A stretch of 64,000 nucleotides of DNA. It comes from Roseivivax sp. GX 12232. GTDB taxonomy: Bacteria > Pseudomonadota > Alphaproteobacteria > Rhodobacterales > Rhodobacteraceae. Where the stretch lies: the NCBI RefSeq assembly GCF_021272185.1, contig NZ_JAJSEC010000002.1, positions 434,001-498,000 on the forward strand, in the 5' to 3' direction. The notes under the pieces are model-generated. The model ran no database searches. It was not told where the DNA came from and worked only from the letters and a program-made list of their open reading frames with translations. The number at the start of each line of letters is the position of its first letter. Position 1 is the stretch's first letter. This document shows, one piece after another, positions 1-11,679 of the stretch. Both the position numbers and the translations under genes were made by a program.

Positions 1-196
1 GCGCGCCGTGGTTTGCGGCCCTTGGCCGAATTTGCTGACCGACGCAGCGAAGGTGCAGATCAAGCCCGCTTCGCCGAATACTGCGGAGCAAATGAATGCC
101 AGATTTCGCGGAGTGCCATGAGCGCGCCCTTTATCATCGGGTTTTCATCGTCACCGCCGCGCTTTAAGATCAAATGGTAGTTTGGAAGGTGATCAT
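1..196. other. Leading stretch without a supported gene
   Basis: Visibly lower in G+C than the rest of the window. One plus-strand frame is open from base 1 to a TAG at 178-180, giving a 59-residue tail. A second frame is open to about 120. Neither tail resembles a family I recognise, and the window starts inside whatever lies here. It may be a gene remnant or plain intergenic DNA. Confidence 0.3.
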
Positions 197-550
197 ATGA
201 CGGTGCTGCGTATTGTTGCGAATATCGCGGCAGAGGCTCCGAGCGAGGTGCAGACGTTCTATACTGACCTGTTCGGTCTCGAATGTCTGATGGACCTCGG
301 GTGGATAATCACACTTGGTTCCGAGAAACGTGCAACCGCACAGGTCAGCCTGATGAGCGACGGCGGCTCGGGGACGCCGGTTCCCGACCTGTCCATCGAA
401 GTCGACGACGTGGATACGGTTTATGATCGAGCGACGGCAATGGGCTGCGAAATTACATATACCATGACGGATGAGCCGTGGGGCGTGCGTCGGTTCTTCG
501 TTGCCGATCCCACTGGCAAGGTTCTGAACGTGCTCTCGCATAAACGGTAA
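197..550 (+). CDS. VOC (glyoxalase/bleomycin-resistance fold) protein
   Basis: This 117-residue protein is a single vicinal-oxygen-chelate domain. It opens with a β-strand/helix segment containing EVQTFYTDLFGLECLMDLGW and ends in the usual RRFFVADPTGKVLNVLSH strand. Such proteins are metal-dependent lyases, dioxygenases or ligand-binding resistance proteins, and the substrate cannot be told from sequence. The ATG at 197 is chosen because GGAAGG lies seven bases upstream; an in-frame TTG at 182 is possible but has no ribosome site. Codon use (ATT, GTT, TTT, TAT) is less G+C-rich than in neighbouring genes, which suggests recent acquisition. It stands alone; the LysR gene downstream is convergent. 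Confidence 0.8.
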   Translation: MTVLRIVANIAAEAPSEVQTFYTDLFGLECLMDLGWIITLGSEKRATAQVSLMSDGGSGTPVPDLSIEVDDVDTVYDRATAMGCEITYTMTDEPWGVRRFFVADPTGKVLNVLSHKR

Positions 551-709
551 TGCGAACGGACACCTGACGCGGCAAACCCAATTGCCGCACGCCCGAAGCA
601 ACCGCTTTTCCGCGCGAAACGGACAGTCAGTCCACGTGCCCCCCCGGAAACGGGTCATCCGCTGAGTGGGCCTTCGCCCGGACAGCAGCGAAGCTCGCAT
701 GCCCGCCCC

Positions 710-1603
710 TTATTCTCCTTCGGAGAGGATGTCTCCCAACCAGTCGAGGAAAACCGCCAGACGGCGCAGACCAGAGGTGCGGGTCAGATAAAGCGCGCTG
801 ATCTCCAGTGGTTCGGCATCAAGCTGCCCCGGGAAGAGCTCTACCAGCCGACCGGCCGCAAGGTCCTCTGCCACCATGAACTCGGAGAACCGCGCGATGC
901 CGAGGCCGCCGAGGACAAGCCGCCGCACCGCCTCGCCATTGCCCGCGGTCACCGCGGCAGGCAGGCGCAGGGGCTCGGCCAGGCCGCGGAAGCGCAACGT
1001 GTTGATGTGGTCGGGGGCGGCGAAGCGCACCTGTTCCAAACCCGCGAGCTCGGCGGGGGTGGCGGGCCAGCCGCGAGCGTCGAGATAGCCCGGCGCGGCC
1101 ACCAGCTTCCATGGCGTGCGGCCCAGCCGCCGATGCAGCATGTCACTGTCAGGCAGCGGCCCGAAGCGGATCGCGACGTCGGCATGCGCGCCGATCAGGT
1201 CGACGAGGCTGTCAGTCATGTCGAGGGAGAGCTGCACCTCCGGATAGGCCGCGTGAAACTCTGCCAGCCGCGGTGCCAGCCTGTGCAGGACGAAGGGCAC
1301 CGGCGCGTTGATCCGAAGGAGCCCTCGGGCGCGGCGGTTGCCCAGGGACAGATCTGCCAGGGCCTCGGTCCGGGCGAGAATGCCGCGCGCCGCCTCCAGA
1401 AGGTCGCGGCCCTCGGGCGTCATCTCGATCGACCGCGTCGTGCGGCGCAACAGCGTCACGCCGAGTTGCGCCTCGAGCCGGCTCACCGTCCGGCTGAGCG
1501 TCGAGGGCGCGACGCCGAGACGACGCCCGGCCTCGGCGAATCCGCCATCTTCGACCACCGAGACGAAGGCCGCCAGGTCGCGGGTTTGCGGTATTTCGTG
1601 CAT
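710..1603 (-). CDS. LysR-family transcriptional regulator
   Basis: This is a 297-residue LysR-type regulator. The N-terminal winged helix-turn-helix shows FVSVVEDGGFAEAGRRLGVA followed by STLSRTVSRLEAQLGVTLL and RRTTRSIEMTPEG. The rest is a LysR effector-binding domain (AVRFGPLPDS-type hinge, here DVAIRFGPLPDSDMLHRRLG). The ATG at 1603 matches where the family starts; an upstream in-frame start at 1660 would add 19 residues lying in the promoter region. It is divergent from an MFS efflux gene across 99 bp, the classic arrangement in which LysR proteins control the neighbouring transporter. That regulation is inferred and the inducer is unknown. Confidence 0.9.
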   Translation of the reverse strand: MHEIPQTRDLAAFVSVVEDGGFAEAGRRLGVAPSTLSRTVSRLEAQLGVTLLRRTTRSIEMTPEGRDLLEAARGILARTEALADLSLGNRRARGLLRINAPVPFVLHRLAPRLAEFHAAYPEVQLSLDMTDSLVDLIGAHADVAIRFGPLPDSDMLHRRLGRTPWKLVAAPGYLDARGWPATPAELAGLEQVRFAAPDHINTLRFRGLAEPLRLPAAVTAGNGEAVRRLVLGGLGIARFSEFMVAEDLAAGRLVELFPGQLDAEPLEISALYLTRTSGLRRLAVFLDWLGDILSEGE

Positions 1604-1702
1604 CTGACGCAAAGGACCGTTCCGAAGTCGTTCATTCCCGCAAAGGCTATGACCTGCCATCTCCGGCGTCGACCCTCAATGCGACACCAAGGAGACCACG
1701 TC

Positions 1703-2884
1703 ATGCCACTCGCGCTCTGGGCGCTGACCATCAGCGCCTTCGCCGTCGGGACGACCGAGTTCGTCATCGTCGGCTTGATCCCGACCATCGCCGCAGATCT
1801 CGGCGTTTCGCTGCCGAATGCGGGCTTGCTGGTCAGCCTCTACGCGCTCGGCGTCACCATCGGCGCGCCGGTGCTGACCGCGCTTGCAGGCCGCATGCCG
1901 CGCAAGACGCTGCTGCTGTCACTGCTCGCGCTGTTGATCGCCGGAAATGCCTTCGCCGCCTTTGCGCCAGGCTATGGCAGCCTGATCGCGGCGCGTTTCA
2001 TCACTGGGCTCGCCCATGGCGTCTTCTTCGCCATCGCCTCGACGATCGCCACCGACCTGGTGGACCGCGACAAGGAGAACTCGGCGATTGCGACGGTCTT
2101 CCTCGGCCTGACCCTGGCGCTGGTGACCGGGGTGCCGCTCGGCACCTGGATCGGCCAGAGCTTCGGTTGGCAGGCGACCTTCCTCGGCGTCGTCGCCCTC
2201 GGTCTCATCGGCCTGATCGCCAGTGCCCTGCTGGTGCCGTCGACCCTCAGCCGCCCTGCTCCGGCGAGCCTTGCCGCTCAGGCCCGGGTGCTGACGTCGC
2301 CGCGGCTTCTGCTCGTCTACCTGATCACGGCCGTGGGCTATGGCGGCAACTTCATCGCCTTCACCTATCTCGCGCCGATGCTCACAGACGTGACGGGCCT
2401 CTCGGCCGGCGCGGTGAGCGTCGTGATCCTGCTTTATGGCGCCTCCGTCGCGGCCGGCAATATCCTAGGCAGCAGGCTCGCCGACCGGGCCGGTCCGATC
2501 CCGGCGCTGACGCTGATCTTTTCGGGCCTCGCCGTGCTGCTGGCCGCGCTCGGCCTGGCGCTAAGCTCGACCGTCGGCGCGATTGCGGTGGTCGCGCTCT
2601 GGGGCGGGTTCGCCTTCGCCAATGTGCCTCCGCTGCAGGCTTACACGGTCGCGACGGCCCGCCAGGTCGCCCCCGACGCGGTTGTCGTTGCCTCCGGTCT
2701 GAACATCGGCGCCTTCAACCTCGGCATCGCGCTCGGAAGCTGGGGCGGCGGCCAGGTGGTCGAGCAGATCGGCCTCGCCGCGACGCCCTTCGTCGGAGCG
2801 GCCGTGGTCGCCGCGGGGATCGTGCTCACGCGCCTTGCCGGACGCCTCGACACGGGTGCTGGTGCCGCTGTTCCGGCTGAGTGA
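1703..2884 (+). CDS. MFS transporter, DHA1-type efflux (AraJ/YdhP-like)
   Basis: This 393-residue inner-membrane protein has about twelve hydrophobic segments. The first helix carries SAFAVGTTEFVIVGLIPTIA, typical of the AraJ/NepI/YdhP group of drug and sugar/nucleoside exporters. It continues with a short loop ending in GRMPRKTLL and the RFITGLAHGVFFAIAS helix. The start at 1703 follows AAGGAGA at 1689-1695. The frame is open far upstream, antisense to the LysR gene, but that extension is not real. Efflux by proton antiport is a family property. Regulation by the divergent LysR gene is likely from arrangement only. Confidence 0.9.
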   Translation: MPLALWALTISAFAVGTTEFVIVGLIPTIAADLGVSLPNAGLLVSLYALGVTIGAPVLTALAGRMPRKTLLLSLLALLIAGNAFAAFAPGYGSLIAARFITGLAHGVFFAIASTIATDLVDRDKENSAIATVFLGLTLALVTGVPLGTWIGQSFGWQATFLGVVALGLIGLIASALLVPSTLSRPAPASLAAQARVLTSPRLLLVYLITAVGYGGNFIAFTYLAPMLTDVTGLSAGAVSVVILLYGASVAAGNILGSRLADRAGPIPALTLIFSGLAVLLAALGLALSSTVGAIAVVALWGGFAFANVPPLQAYTVATARQVAPDAVVVASGLNIGAFNLGIALGSWGGGQVVEQIGLAATPFVGAAVVAAGIVLTRLAGRLDTGAGAAVPAE

Positions 2885-2888
2885 GCCC

Positions 2889-2919
2889 GGCTTCGGGCAG
2901 CGCATCGCTGCCCGAGGCC
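2889..2919 (+). terminator. Hairpin after MFS gene
   Basis: A 14-bp inverted repeat (2889-2902 with 2906-2919, one G-T pair, loop CAT) starts five bases after the MFS stop codon. No U-rich run follows, so it is either a weak or bidirectional terminator or an mRNA-protecting stem. The opposing gene ends at 3063. Confidence 0.55.
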
Positions 2920-3062
2920 ATCAAGGAGACAGCAGGCGCGTGACGCTGGCTGCTCGAAAGCAGGGTGTGATCGAGCCCCCCTTGCAGATTTTCAGGCGAG
3001 CAGAGCCATTGCTGCAGCCAAACAACCACGCGTCGCGGACGGCCCTCAACCGCACCCACCAC

Positions 3063-4196
3063 TCACCGAAACACCGGCGCCAGTTGCTGCACGAAGCGCC
3101 CCTTGGCGACGTAGTCATGCAGCACCGCGAAGGCGTTTCGCGCGAGCCGCGCGCGCAGGGGTTCATCGGCAAGAAGCCACCTCACCTTCTCCTCGAAGTC
3201 GCTCAGGTCCCAGGCGAGCGGCATATAGGTCTCGCAGGGCCGGAAAATATCGGGCTCGGTCCGGATATGGGACATGTCGGGCTTCAGGAGCACCGCGCCA
3301 TTGGCCACGGCCTCGAAGTCGCGCCAGCAGACCTCGCCGTAGCCGAAGGGGCTGAAACAGAGCTTCGCATGCTGCAGCTCGCGCAGGTATTGCACCTGCC
3401 CGACGCCGGTCTCGGTCAGGCTCTGCACGTCCTCGAGCGCCGTGACCGCCGCCACGCTTTCCGCGCGCATGCTCTGGTACCAGTCGGTGCCCTTTACGGC
3501 CAAACGCGCATGAATGTCGATCGGACGGTCGGCCCCGCCCAGAGGCGCAGGGCCCGCGAAGGTGCCGATCATGAAATCCGCCGTGGCGAAGGACGGCCCG
3601 ACCAGGAGCTTGTCGTGGAACCCCGGCGGCACGGCAAAGCGGGTCTCGGGCATCTCGAGCCCGAAGCGGCGCGCGTAATAGTCGGTCAGGTTCGTGTCGC
3701 CCAGCGTCACCTCGCCGTAGCGCGACAGGTCCGCGAAGACGTGTTTCTTGACGTAAAGCGCGACATTGTCGGAGAGCCGCTCCGCCAGCCGCAGGTCGGT
3801 CGGCGCGAACCAGTCGAGGTAGACGAGCTGCGCCTCGGGGTTGCGGGCGCGGATGGTGTCGAGAAGGCGCTGCAGCTCTGCCTCTGAGACGTCGAAATTC
3901 GTCTGTAAACAGACGGTTGTCGCGCCATCGAGCCCCGGCCAGTGGCCCTCGAGATAGGCCGCGGTGGTGACCTCGCGGACCTCGGCGTCATGCCCGTCGC
4001 GGATGGCGCGGGCGTAGTGGTGGAACGGATGCACCTGGCTTTGCGGGATGCGCTCGTCGAGGGTCAGCAGCAGCACCCGCCGCTCGGTCGTGCGGCTGAA
4101 GGCGCGGCTGTGGAAGCGCGCCCGGGCGGAGCGGCGTTTCTGGTGCATGTATTGCGCGGTGCGCCCGGCGAGGAGCCTCAGGGGGTTGAGCTTCAT
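3063..4196 (-). CDS. CgeB-like family glycosyltransferase
   Basis: This 377-residue protein ends in a glycosyltransferase group-1-like C-terminal domain of the CgeB/YkvP type (Glyco_trans_1_2). The signature is the segment QYLRELQHAKLCFSPFGYGE, followed by WRDFEAVANGAVLLKPDM (donor-site acidic/glycine region) and a helix with a run of leucines and arginines. The N-terminal part has a basic leader and a Rossmann-like start (RRVLLLTLDERIPQSQ). There is no signal peptide or membrane segment, so cytoplasmic action is expected. Its ATG overlaps the stop of the upstream asparagine-synthase-like gene (ATGA), so the two are translationally coupled. A role in surface glycan or small-molecule glycosylation is inferred; the donor sugar and acceptor are unknown. 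Confidence 0.7.
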   Translation of the reverse strand: MKLNPLRLLAGRTAQYMHQKRRSARARFHSRAFSRTTERRVLLLTLDERIPQSQVHPFHHYARAIRDGHDAEVREVTTAAYLEGHWPGLDGATTVCLQTNFDVSEAELQRLLDTIRARNPEAQLVYLDWFAPTDLRLAERLSDNVALYVKKHVFADLSRYGEVTLGDTNLTDYYARRFGLEMPETRFAVPPGFHDKLLVGPSFATADFMIGTFAGPAPLGGADRPIDIHARLAVKGTDWYQSMRAESVAAVTALEDVQSLTETGVGQVQYLRELQHAKLCFSPFGYGEVCWRDFEAVANGAVLLKPDMSHIRTEPDIFRPCETYMPLAWDLSDFEEKVRWLLADEPLRARLARNAFAVLHDYVAKGRFVQQLAPVFR

Positions 4197-5824
4197 GCCG
4201 CCTCCCGGGGATCGAAGACATCCGAGACCAGCGCCTGCGGGGCCGAAGCGTAAAGCCCGGCGGCCCGGTCGAGCAGCCGTTGTGCGAGGCCCGCGTCCAT
4301 GCCGGTCACGGCGAGGTTGTGGAACTGGTAGACCTCGCCCGGCTGACGGCGGAGCGCGGGCGAGCCCAGAAGGAACTGCCGCCCCTCGGCCAGCGGCTTC
4401 TCCGGCTGCAGGGCCCGCAGCGTGCCGAGCCCCATGCTGACCTTCCGCATCCGCGCGGAAAGCGTCGCCCGGGCGGCGGCGGCGGGCGCGAAGGAATCGC
4501 CGAAGGCCACGTCGCGGGTCTCCGGGTAGCCGCGCGCCAGCGCGTCGTCATGCAGCATCCGGTCCTGCGTCACCGCCCAGGGCAGGGTCAGGCAGAACTG
4601 CACGAAGCGGGTGTCGAGATAGGGGCAGAAGACGCCCTTGCCGCTGGCAAAAAGCGCCGAGGAGACAAAACCGATCTCGCGCCGGGTCCGGTGCCAGAAC
4701 CAGAAGCACTGGTAGGGGTCGGGCGCGTCGCGGAACCGCGCGATGGCCTCGGCGACATAGGCGACGGTCTCTTCCTCGGGCAGTCCCGCGTAGACCTCGC
4801 CCGGCCCCTCCGCGCTGCCGGGCCGGCGCAGGACCTTCGCGTGACCCGCCATCATGGCGCGCGCGATGCCGGCGTAATCGCCCCGCTGGGCGCGGGCGTA
4901 TTGCTCGGCGGCGGAGCTGTCGGGGTTGGTCAGGATGTCCCCGCCGATCCCGTCGAGCGCCGCGCCGGACTGCCGGGCCAGGTAGTCGTGCATCGGCAGC
5001 ATCTGCGCGTGTTCGTCCGAACAGAGGCTGGTGAGCGTCAGGCTGCGCAGGATGTCCCCGGTCATCGGGCGCGGCTGGCCCAGCACCTCGTGGCGGACGC
5101 CCAGCCGTTCGCAGATCGCCCGGGCCGCGCGGGCCTCGCTGTTCAGCTCCGCGCCGCAGTGCTGGTAGGTCACGCAGCGCTCGGGCCGGGCGCCCAGGTG
5201 GTCGAGCCCCAGCAGGATGTGCCGCGAGTCGCGCCCGCCGCTGAGCGGCAGGACAAGCTTCTCGGGGCCCGCCTCGGATATGTTCCGCAGCGAGGCGCGG
5301 GTCAGGTCGATGATCCCCTCGACCGCGGCGTCGCGGGTGAGGCTCTGCTCTGCGATGGGCATGTCTTGCCGGGTGATCGAGAGCCGCCCTTCGGACCAGG
5401 TCAGCCGCCCGCCCGGCGGCAGCACCTTGATCGCGGCGAAGGGCGTGTCCTCGTTGATGAACATGCCCATCCGGTAGAAGACCGACAGCGCCCGCGCGTC
5501 GGGCGTCGGATCGGCGCCCTGGGCGATCAGCTGCAGGACCGAGGGCGAGATCATCACGCTCTCCCCGTCGTGCCAGACGAAAAGGCTGAAGAACCCCAGC
5601 GGGTCGACCTCGGCGGTGAGCTGGCTGCCGTCCCAGGCCCAGCGGGCGAAGACGCCCTCGTCCTGACCCGTCGCGGGGTTGTGGAGCGGGCGGCCCAGGG
5701 TGCATTCCGCGAGCCCCGCGAAGCTGACGCCGGGGCCCGCGCGGGTCAGCCTCAGGTAGGGCGGCACCTGCCCCTTGGGGGGCCAGGCATAGCCTGCGGC
5801 GGGGCTTTTGGCATTGCTGGGCAA
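4193..5824 (-). CDS. Asparagine-synthase-like amidoligase without glutaminase cysteine
   Basis: This 543-residue protein carries the AsnB-type ATP-pyrophosphatase domain. The PP-loop is SGGRDS at residues 195-200, inside LVLPLSGGRDSRHILLGLDH. The N-terminal 150 residues keep the fold region that in AsnB is the Ntn-hydrolase glutaminase (DPLGFFSLFVWHDGESVMIS, VLPPGGRLTW). However, there is no Cys at position 2, so it should not take nitrogen from glutamine. Such relatives act in polysaccharide or natural-product pathways as amidoligases, or lack known activity. The only in-frame start before the conserved region is TTG at 5824 (weak CAGGA upstream). It overlaps the downstream glycosyltransferase start by four bases, so the pair probably acts in one pathway. 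Confidence 0.75.
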   Translation of the reverse strand: MPSNAKSPAAGYAWPPKGQVPPYLRLTRAGPGVSFAGLAECTLGRPLHNPATGQDEGVFARWAWDGSQLTAEVDPLGFFSLFVWHDGESVMISPSVLQLIAQGADPTPDARALSVFYRMGMFINEDTPFAAIKVLPPGGRLTWSEGRLSITRQDMPIAEQSLTRDAAVEGIIDLTRASLRNISEAGPEKLVLPLSGGRDSRHILLGLDHLGARPERCVTYQHCGAELNSEARAARAICERLGVRHEVLGQPRPMTGDILRSLTLTSLCSDEHAQMLPMHDYLARQSGAALDGIGGDILTNPDSSAAEQYARAQRGDYAGIARAMMAGHAKVLRRPGSAEGPGEVYAGLPEEETVAYVAEAIARFRDAPDPYQCFWFWHRTRREIGFVSSALFASGKGVFCPYLDTRFVQFCLTLPWAVTQDRMLHDDALARGYPETRDVAFGDSFAPAAAARATLSARMRKVSMGLGTLRALQPEKPLAEGRQFLLGSPALRRQPGEVYQFHNLAVTGMDAGLAQRLLDRAAGLYASAPQALVSDVFDPREAA

Positions 5825-5999
5825 TCGAGGTTCCGCGCTTGGTCCTGACTATGCGCGCAACCCTTCGCAGCGCCACCCGCACTTTAAAGTGTCATGGCGC
5901 CGGTGACCGATCAACCTGGGCCAGATCATTCCTGCGTTGTGTGGGTTTTTGGCCCAAGGGGTGCCGGGCGCCCTGCCCCGACATGCCTTTTGGCGGGCC

Positions 6000-6674
6000 T
6001 CAGGTCAGCGTCAGCGCCACCGGGTCGAGCCCCTCGCAGGTGCCCTCCAGCACATCGCCGCGCCCCACCGGCCCGACGCCCGAGGGCGTGCCGGTCATCA
6101 CCAGGTCGCCGGGGGCAAGTGTGTAGAGCGTGGCCAGGTCAGCGAGGACCTCGGGCACCGACCAGACCATCTCGGAGAGCCGCCCCTCCTGCCGGAGCGT
6201 CCCGTTCACGGAGAGCGTCAGCCGCTGGTCGGCCAATGCGCCGAAGTCCTCCGCGCGGGTCAGCGGGCCGATCACGGCGCTGGCCTCCACGTCCTTGGCG
6301 GTGGACCAGGGCCGGCCCTTGGCCTTGGCCGCCGCCTGCAGGTCGCGGCGGGTCATGTCGAGCCCGACGGCGTAACCCAGGACCGATGCCATGGGATCGG
6401 CGGGGTCCACCGCGCGCCCAAGCGCCAGGACGAACTCGACCTCGTGGTGATAATCCCCGGTGCGCGGCGGCACCGGGTGGCTGCCCGGGCCGACCAGGTG
6501 ATGCGCGGACTTGGTGAAGTAGAAAGGCGCCTCGCGGTCGACCTCATTGCCCATCTCGGCGGCATGGGCGGCGTAGTTGCGCCCGACGCAGAAGATGCGG
6601 CCCACGGGGAAGCGCGCGGCCGCGCCTCTGACGGGCAGGCTGGGCTGCGGGCGGGGGTCGAACAGGTAGTCCAT
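6000..6674 (-). CDS. Fumarylacetoacetate hydrolase family protein
   Basis: This 224-residue enzyme is the compact FAHD1/YcgM-like form. It shows FCVGRNYAAHAAEMG near residue 30, then KSAHHLVGPGSHPVPPRTGD and YHHEVEFVLALG (metal-binding Glu pair), the segment GYAVGLDMTRRDLQAAAKAK, and VMTGTPSGVGPVGRGDVLEG at the C-terminal end. Members hydrolyse acylpyruvates, decarboxylate oxaloacetate or isomerise/decarboxylate aromatic meta-cleavage products. The start at 6674 fits the family; the frame continues upstream but only through the spacer. It follows the cox operon on the same strand, separated by a terminator-like hairpin, so co-transcription is uncertain. Confidence 0.88.
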   Translation of the reverse strand: MDYLFDPRPQPSLPVRGAAARFPVGRIFCVGRNYAAHAAEMGNEVDREAPFYFTKSAHHLVGPGSHPVPPRTGDYHHEVEFVLALGRAVDPADPMASVLGYAVGLDMTRRDLQAAAKAKGRPWSTAKDVEASAVIGPLTRAEDFGALADQRLTLSVNGTLRQEGRLSEMVWSVPEVLADLATLYTLAPGDLVMTGTPSGVGPVGRGDVLEGTCEGLDPVALTLT

Positions 6675-6760
6675 GGGGCGCGGGTCTCGTCTTTCTGCGG
6701 CTGCTTGGGCGGCAGACTGGCGCGATCGGCCGGCGGGGGCAATGGGGCTTGGGCTGCCAA

Positions 6761-6795
6761 AGGAAACCCCCGCCGGCGCGGGGTCCGGCGGGGGT
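6761..6795 (-). terminator. Terminator of the cox operon
   Basis: A perfect 11-bp inverted repeat (6766-6776 with 6785-6795, 8-nt loop) lies 22 bp past the coxM stop. Read on the minus strand it is followed by TTTCCT, as expected for an intrinsic terminator. Confidence 0.7.
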
Positions 6796-6816
6796 CTTCT
6801 CGGTTCAGGCAGTGCC

Positions 6817-7608
6817 TCAGGATGCGGCCGCAACCGCCCGTTTTGTCAGCACTTTCACCAGATGCGCGCGATAGGATCCCGAGCCGTGCAGGTCCGAGAT
6901 CATGCCCGAACCGTCCGGCGCGGAAAGACCCTCGACCGCATCGGCGGCGAAATTCGATGCCAGCGCCGCCTCGGCCTCGGACCAGCGGAAGACGCCGTCG
7001 TTCGAGGCCCCGGTGACCGCCACCCGCACGCCGTCGGCGTATTTCGCGACAAACACCCCGACCAGCGCGAAGCGCGAGGCCGGCTGCTCGAACTTCTGGT
7101 AGTTCGACGTCTCCGGGATCGGCAGGCGGACCTCGGTGATGATCTCGCCCTCTTCCAGAGCGGTGGCGAACATGCCCTGGAAGTAGTCGTCGGCGGCGAT
7201 CTCGCGGCTGTTGGTCACGATGGTCGCCCCGGTGCCAAGTGCCGCGGCCGGGTAGCAGGCCGAGGGGTCGTTGTTGGCGAGGCTGCCGCCGATGGTGCCG
7301 CGGTTCCGCACCGCCGGATCGCCGATATGGGCGGCAAGATCGGCGAGCCCCGGGAACTGCCCCGCGGCCTCGCGCGCGACGGTGCCATGCGTGGTGGCGC
7401 CGCCGATCAACAGCGCGCCGCCCTCGGACTTCACGCCCTTCAGCGCCTCGATCCGCGACAGGCTCACCAGCTTGGTCGGCATGGCGAGCCGCTGTTTCAG
7501 CGTCGGGATCAGCGTCTGCCCGCCGCCGAGCGGCTGGGCGTCCTCTTCCCCGAGCGCCGCGACCGCCTCGTCGACGGAGCTGGGGGTGACCAGTTCGAAA
7601 TTGTACAT
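6817..7608 (-). CDS. coxM: Molybdenum hydroxylase FAD subunit (CoxM-like)
   Basis: This 263-residue flavoprotein subunit belongs to the CO dehydrogenase/xanthine dehydrogenase family. It shows the FAD-binding loops [16 protein letters not shown] (near residue 27) and [20 protein letters not shown] (near residue 101), followed by the C-terminal CO_deh_flav_C domain ([20 protein letters not shown]). It passes electrons from the [2Fe-2S] subunit through FAD to a quinone or other acceptor. The ATG at 7608 is preceded by GAGG; the frame is open further upstream without conserved sequence. It is the last gene of the coxG-S-L-M unit, 94 bp after coxL, and ends before an intrinsic terminator. Confidence 0.9.
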   Translation of the reverse strand: MYNFELVTPSSVDEAVAALGEEDAQPLGGGQTLIPTLKQRLAMPTKLVSLSRIEALKGVKSEGGALLIGGATTHGTVAREAAGQFPGLADLAAHIGDPAVRNRGTIGGSLANNDPSACYPAAALGTGATIVTNSREIAADDYFQGMFATALEEGEIITEVRLPIPETSNYQKFEQPASRFALVGVFVAKYADGVRVAVTGASNDGVFRWSEAEAALASNFAADAVEGLSAPDGSGMISDLHGSGSYRAHLVKVLTKRAVAAAS

Positions 7609-7702
7609 CTTCAGTCCTCCCGGACCGCGACCGACGGATCGGCGGGCCCTTGCGAAATTCCCAGACACACCGCCCCGGCGCAAAGGCCGGGGCGGCAGCC
7701 GC

Positions 7703-10069
<2,367 letters not shown>

Positions 10070-10157
10070 GTCTCCAATCCTCCCTTGGATCGGCGGGTCG
10101 CGCCCGCCTTGTCGCGATCTGGGACGCGCGCGGGGCTCCTCCCCCGCCCGCGCGGCG

Positions 10158-10643
<486 letters not shown>

Positions 10644-10738
10644 TCAATCCTCCCTTGGACCTTCATGTCCTTATGGTCTGTCCTCCGGATGCGCGCCCGG
10701 AGGGTCCGGTGTCCGGGGCGGGCGGGCCCGCCCGCGGC

Positions 10739-11260
10739 TCAGGTGACGAGGCGCTTGAACCAGCCCTTCTTCTTGTCGCCCGGGGTGGCCTCGGTCTCGG
10801 CGGCCTCCTCGGGGTCCTGCGGGCCCTCGATGGCCTCCTGCAGGCGGGTGAAGAACTGGTCGGCCATCTTCTTGGCGAAGCCGTCGATGATGCGCGAGCC
10901 GAGCTGGGCGAGCTTGCCGCCGACATTGGCCTCGACGTCGTAATGCAGAAGCGTGCCCGCGCCGTTTTCCTCCAGGCGGACCGTCGCGCCGCCCTTGGCG
11001 AAACCCGCGGCGCCGCCCTTGCCCTCGCCGCTGAGCTTCAGCGAGTTGGGCTCGTCGCGCTCGGAGACGACGACGTTTCCCTTGAAGGTGGCTTTCACCG
11101 GGCCGACCTTCTGCACCACGGTGGCCTGGAAGCCGTCTTCCGGGGTGCCGGTCATCTCGGTGCAGCCGGGCACGCATTCCTTCAGCACCTCGGGGTTAAG
11201 GATTGCCGCCCAGACCACCTCGCGCGGTGCATCCACCTCGCGGGAATCGCTCATCTGCAT
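10739..11260 (-). CDS. coxG: CoxG-like SRPBCC protein
   Basis: This 173-residue protein has the START/SRPBCC fold of CoxG. It begins [20 protein letters not shown], followed by [11 protein letters not shown] and the [20 protein letters not shown] strand pair. After about residue 140 comes an acidic linker and a basic, tryptophan-containing tail (KKKGWFKRL), consistent with peripheral membrane attachment. CoxG is reported to anchor CO dehydrogenase to the membrane and may carry quinone, so this protein probably links the hydroxylase to the respiratory chain. It is the first gene of the operon, and the promoter should lie in 11261-11400. Confidence 0.88.
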   Translation of the reverse strand: MQMSDSREVDAPREVVWAAILNPEVLKECVPGCTEMTGTPEDGFQATVVQKVGPVKATFKGNVVVSERDEPNSLKLSGEGKGGAAGFAKGGATVRLEENGAGTLLHYDVEANVGGKLAQLGSRIIDGFAKKMADQFFTRLQEAIEGPQDPEEAAETEATPGDKKKGWFKRLVT

Positions 11261-11679
11261 GGAATGTCCTCTCCTTTTGCGGCGAGGTTAGGCATCGTGC
11301 GGCGGCCCCGATATTAGACCTTTTGCCATGGGGCGTGCCACCGGTGCCGACCGTTCCGCCGTCGGTCAATACTGTTCCTTCCGATCACAACAGGAGGAAG
11401 GGGCCATGGCAACCGGCAAGGCGCGCGGGGCGCGTGTTATCGCTGTGGGGGGATGGGCGGCAGGCGCGGTGCGCAGCGAGCGGCCTGCGCTGGATGCGTG
11501 GTCAGCCGCGCTTTTCCTAGAAAGATGGGGCGTGACTTACGAACCGGACGCGCTCAAGGTCTTGCGCCCGCCCCGAAGCGGCCCGGCGCGGGATCGGGCA
11601 CCGACGGCGCGCCAAAGCCCGCCTTCATTGCAAAACCAAAGCGCGCGGACAGCCCCTGCCCGCGCGCCCTGCCCCGATC
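11261..11679. other. 419-bp intergenic region with an orphan reading frame
   Basis: It contains the presumed coxG promoter on the minus strand. A plus-strand ATG at 11406 is preceded by a near-perfect AGGAGG (11392-11397) eight bases upstream. The frame from it runs to 11882, but the later part is antisense to the aminotransferase. The first 55 or so codons have no recognisable homology. This may be the 5' remnant of a lost gene. A TTTTCCTAGAAA palindrome-like motif sits at 11512-11523. Confidence 0.35.
11628..11667 (-). terminator. Terminator of the aminotransferase gene
   Basis: An 8-bp perfect GC-rich stem (11641-11648 with 11660-11667) lies 12 bp beyond the aminotransferase stop. On the minus strand it is followed by TTTGGTTTTGC. 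Confidence 0.7.

Noticed and set aside
1007-1702. Long plus-strand extension upstream of the MFS gene
   Set aside because: It is antisense to the LysR gene, has no ribosome site, and the transporter family starts at 1703.
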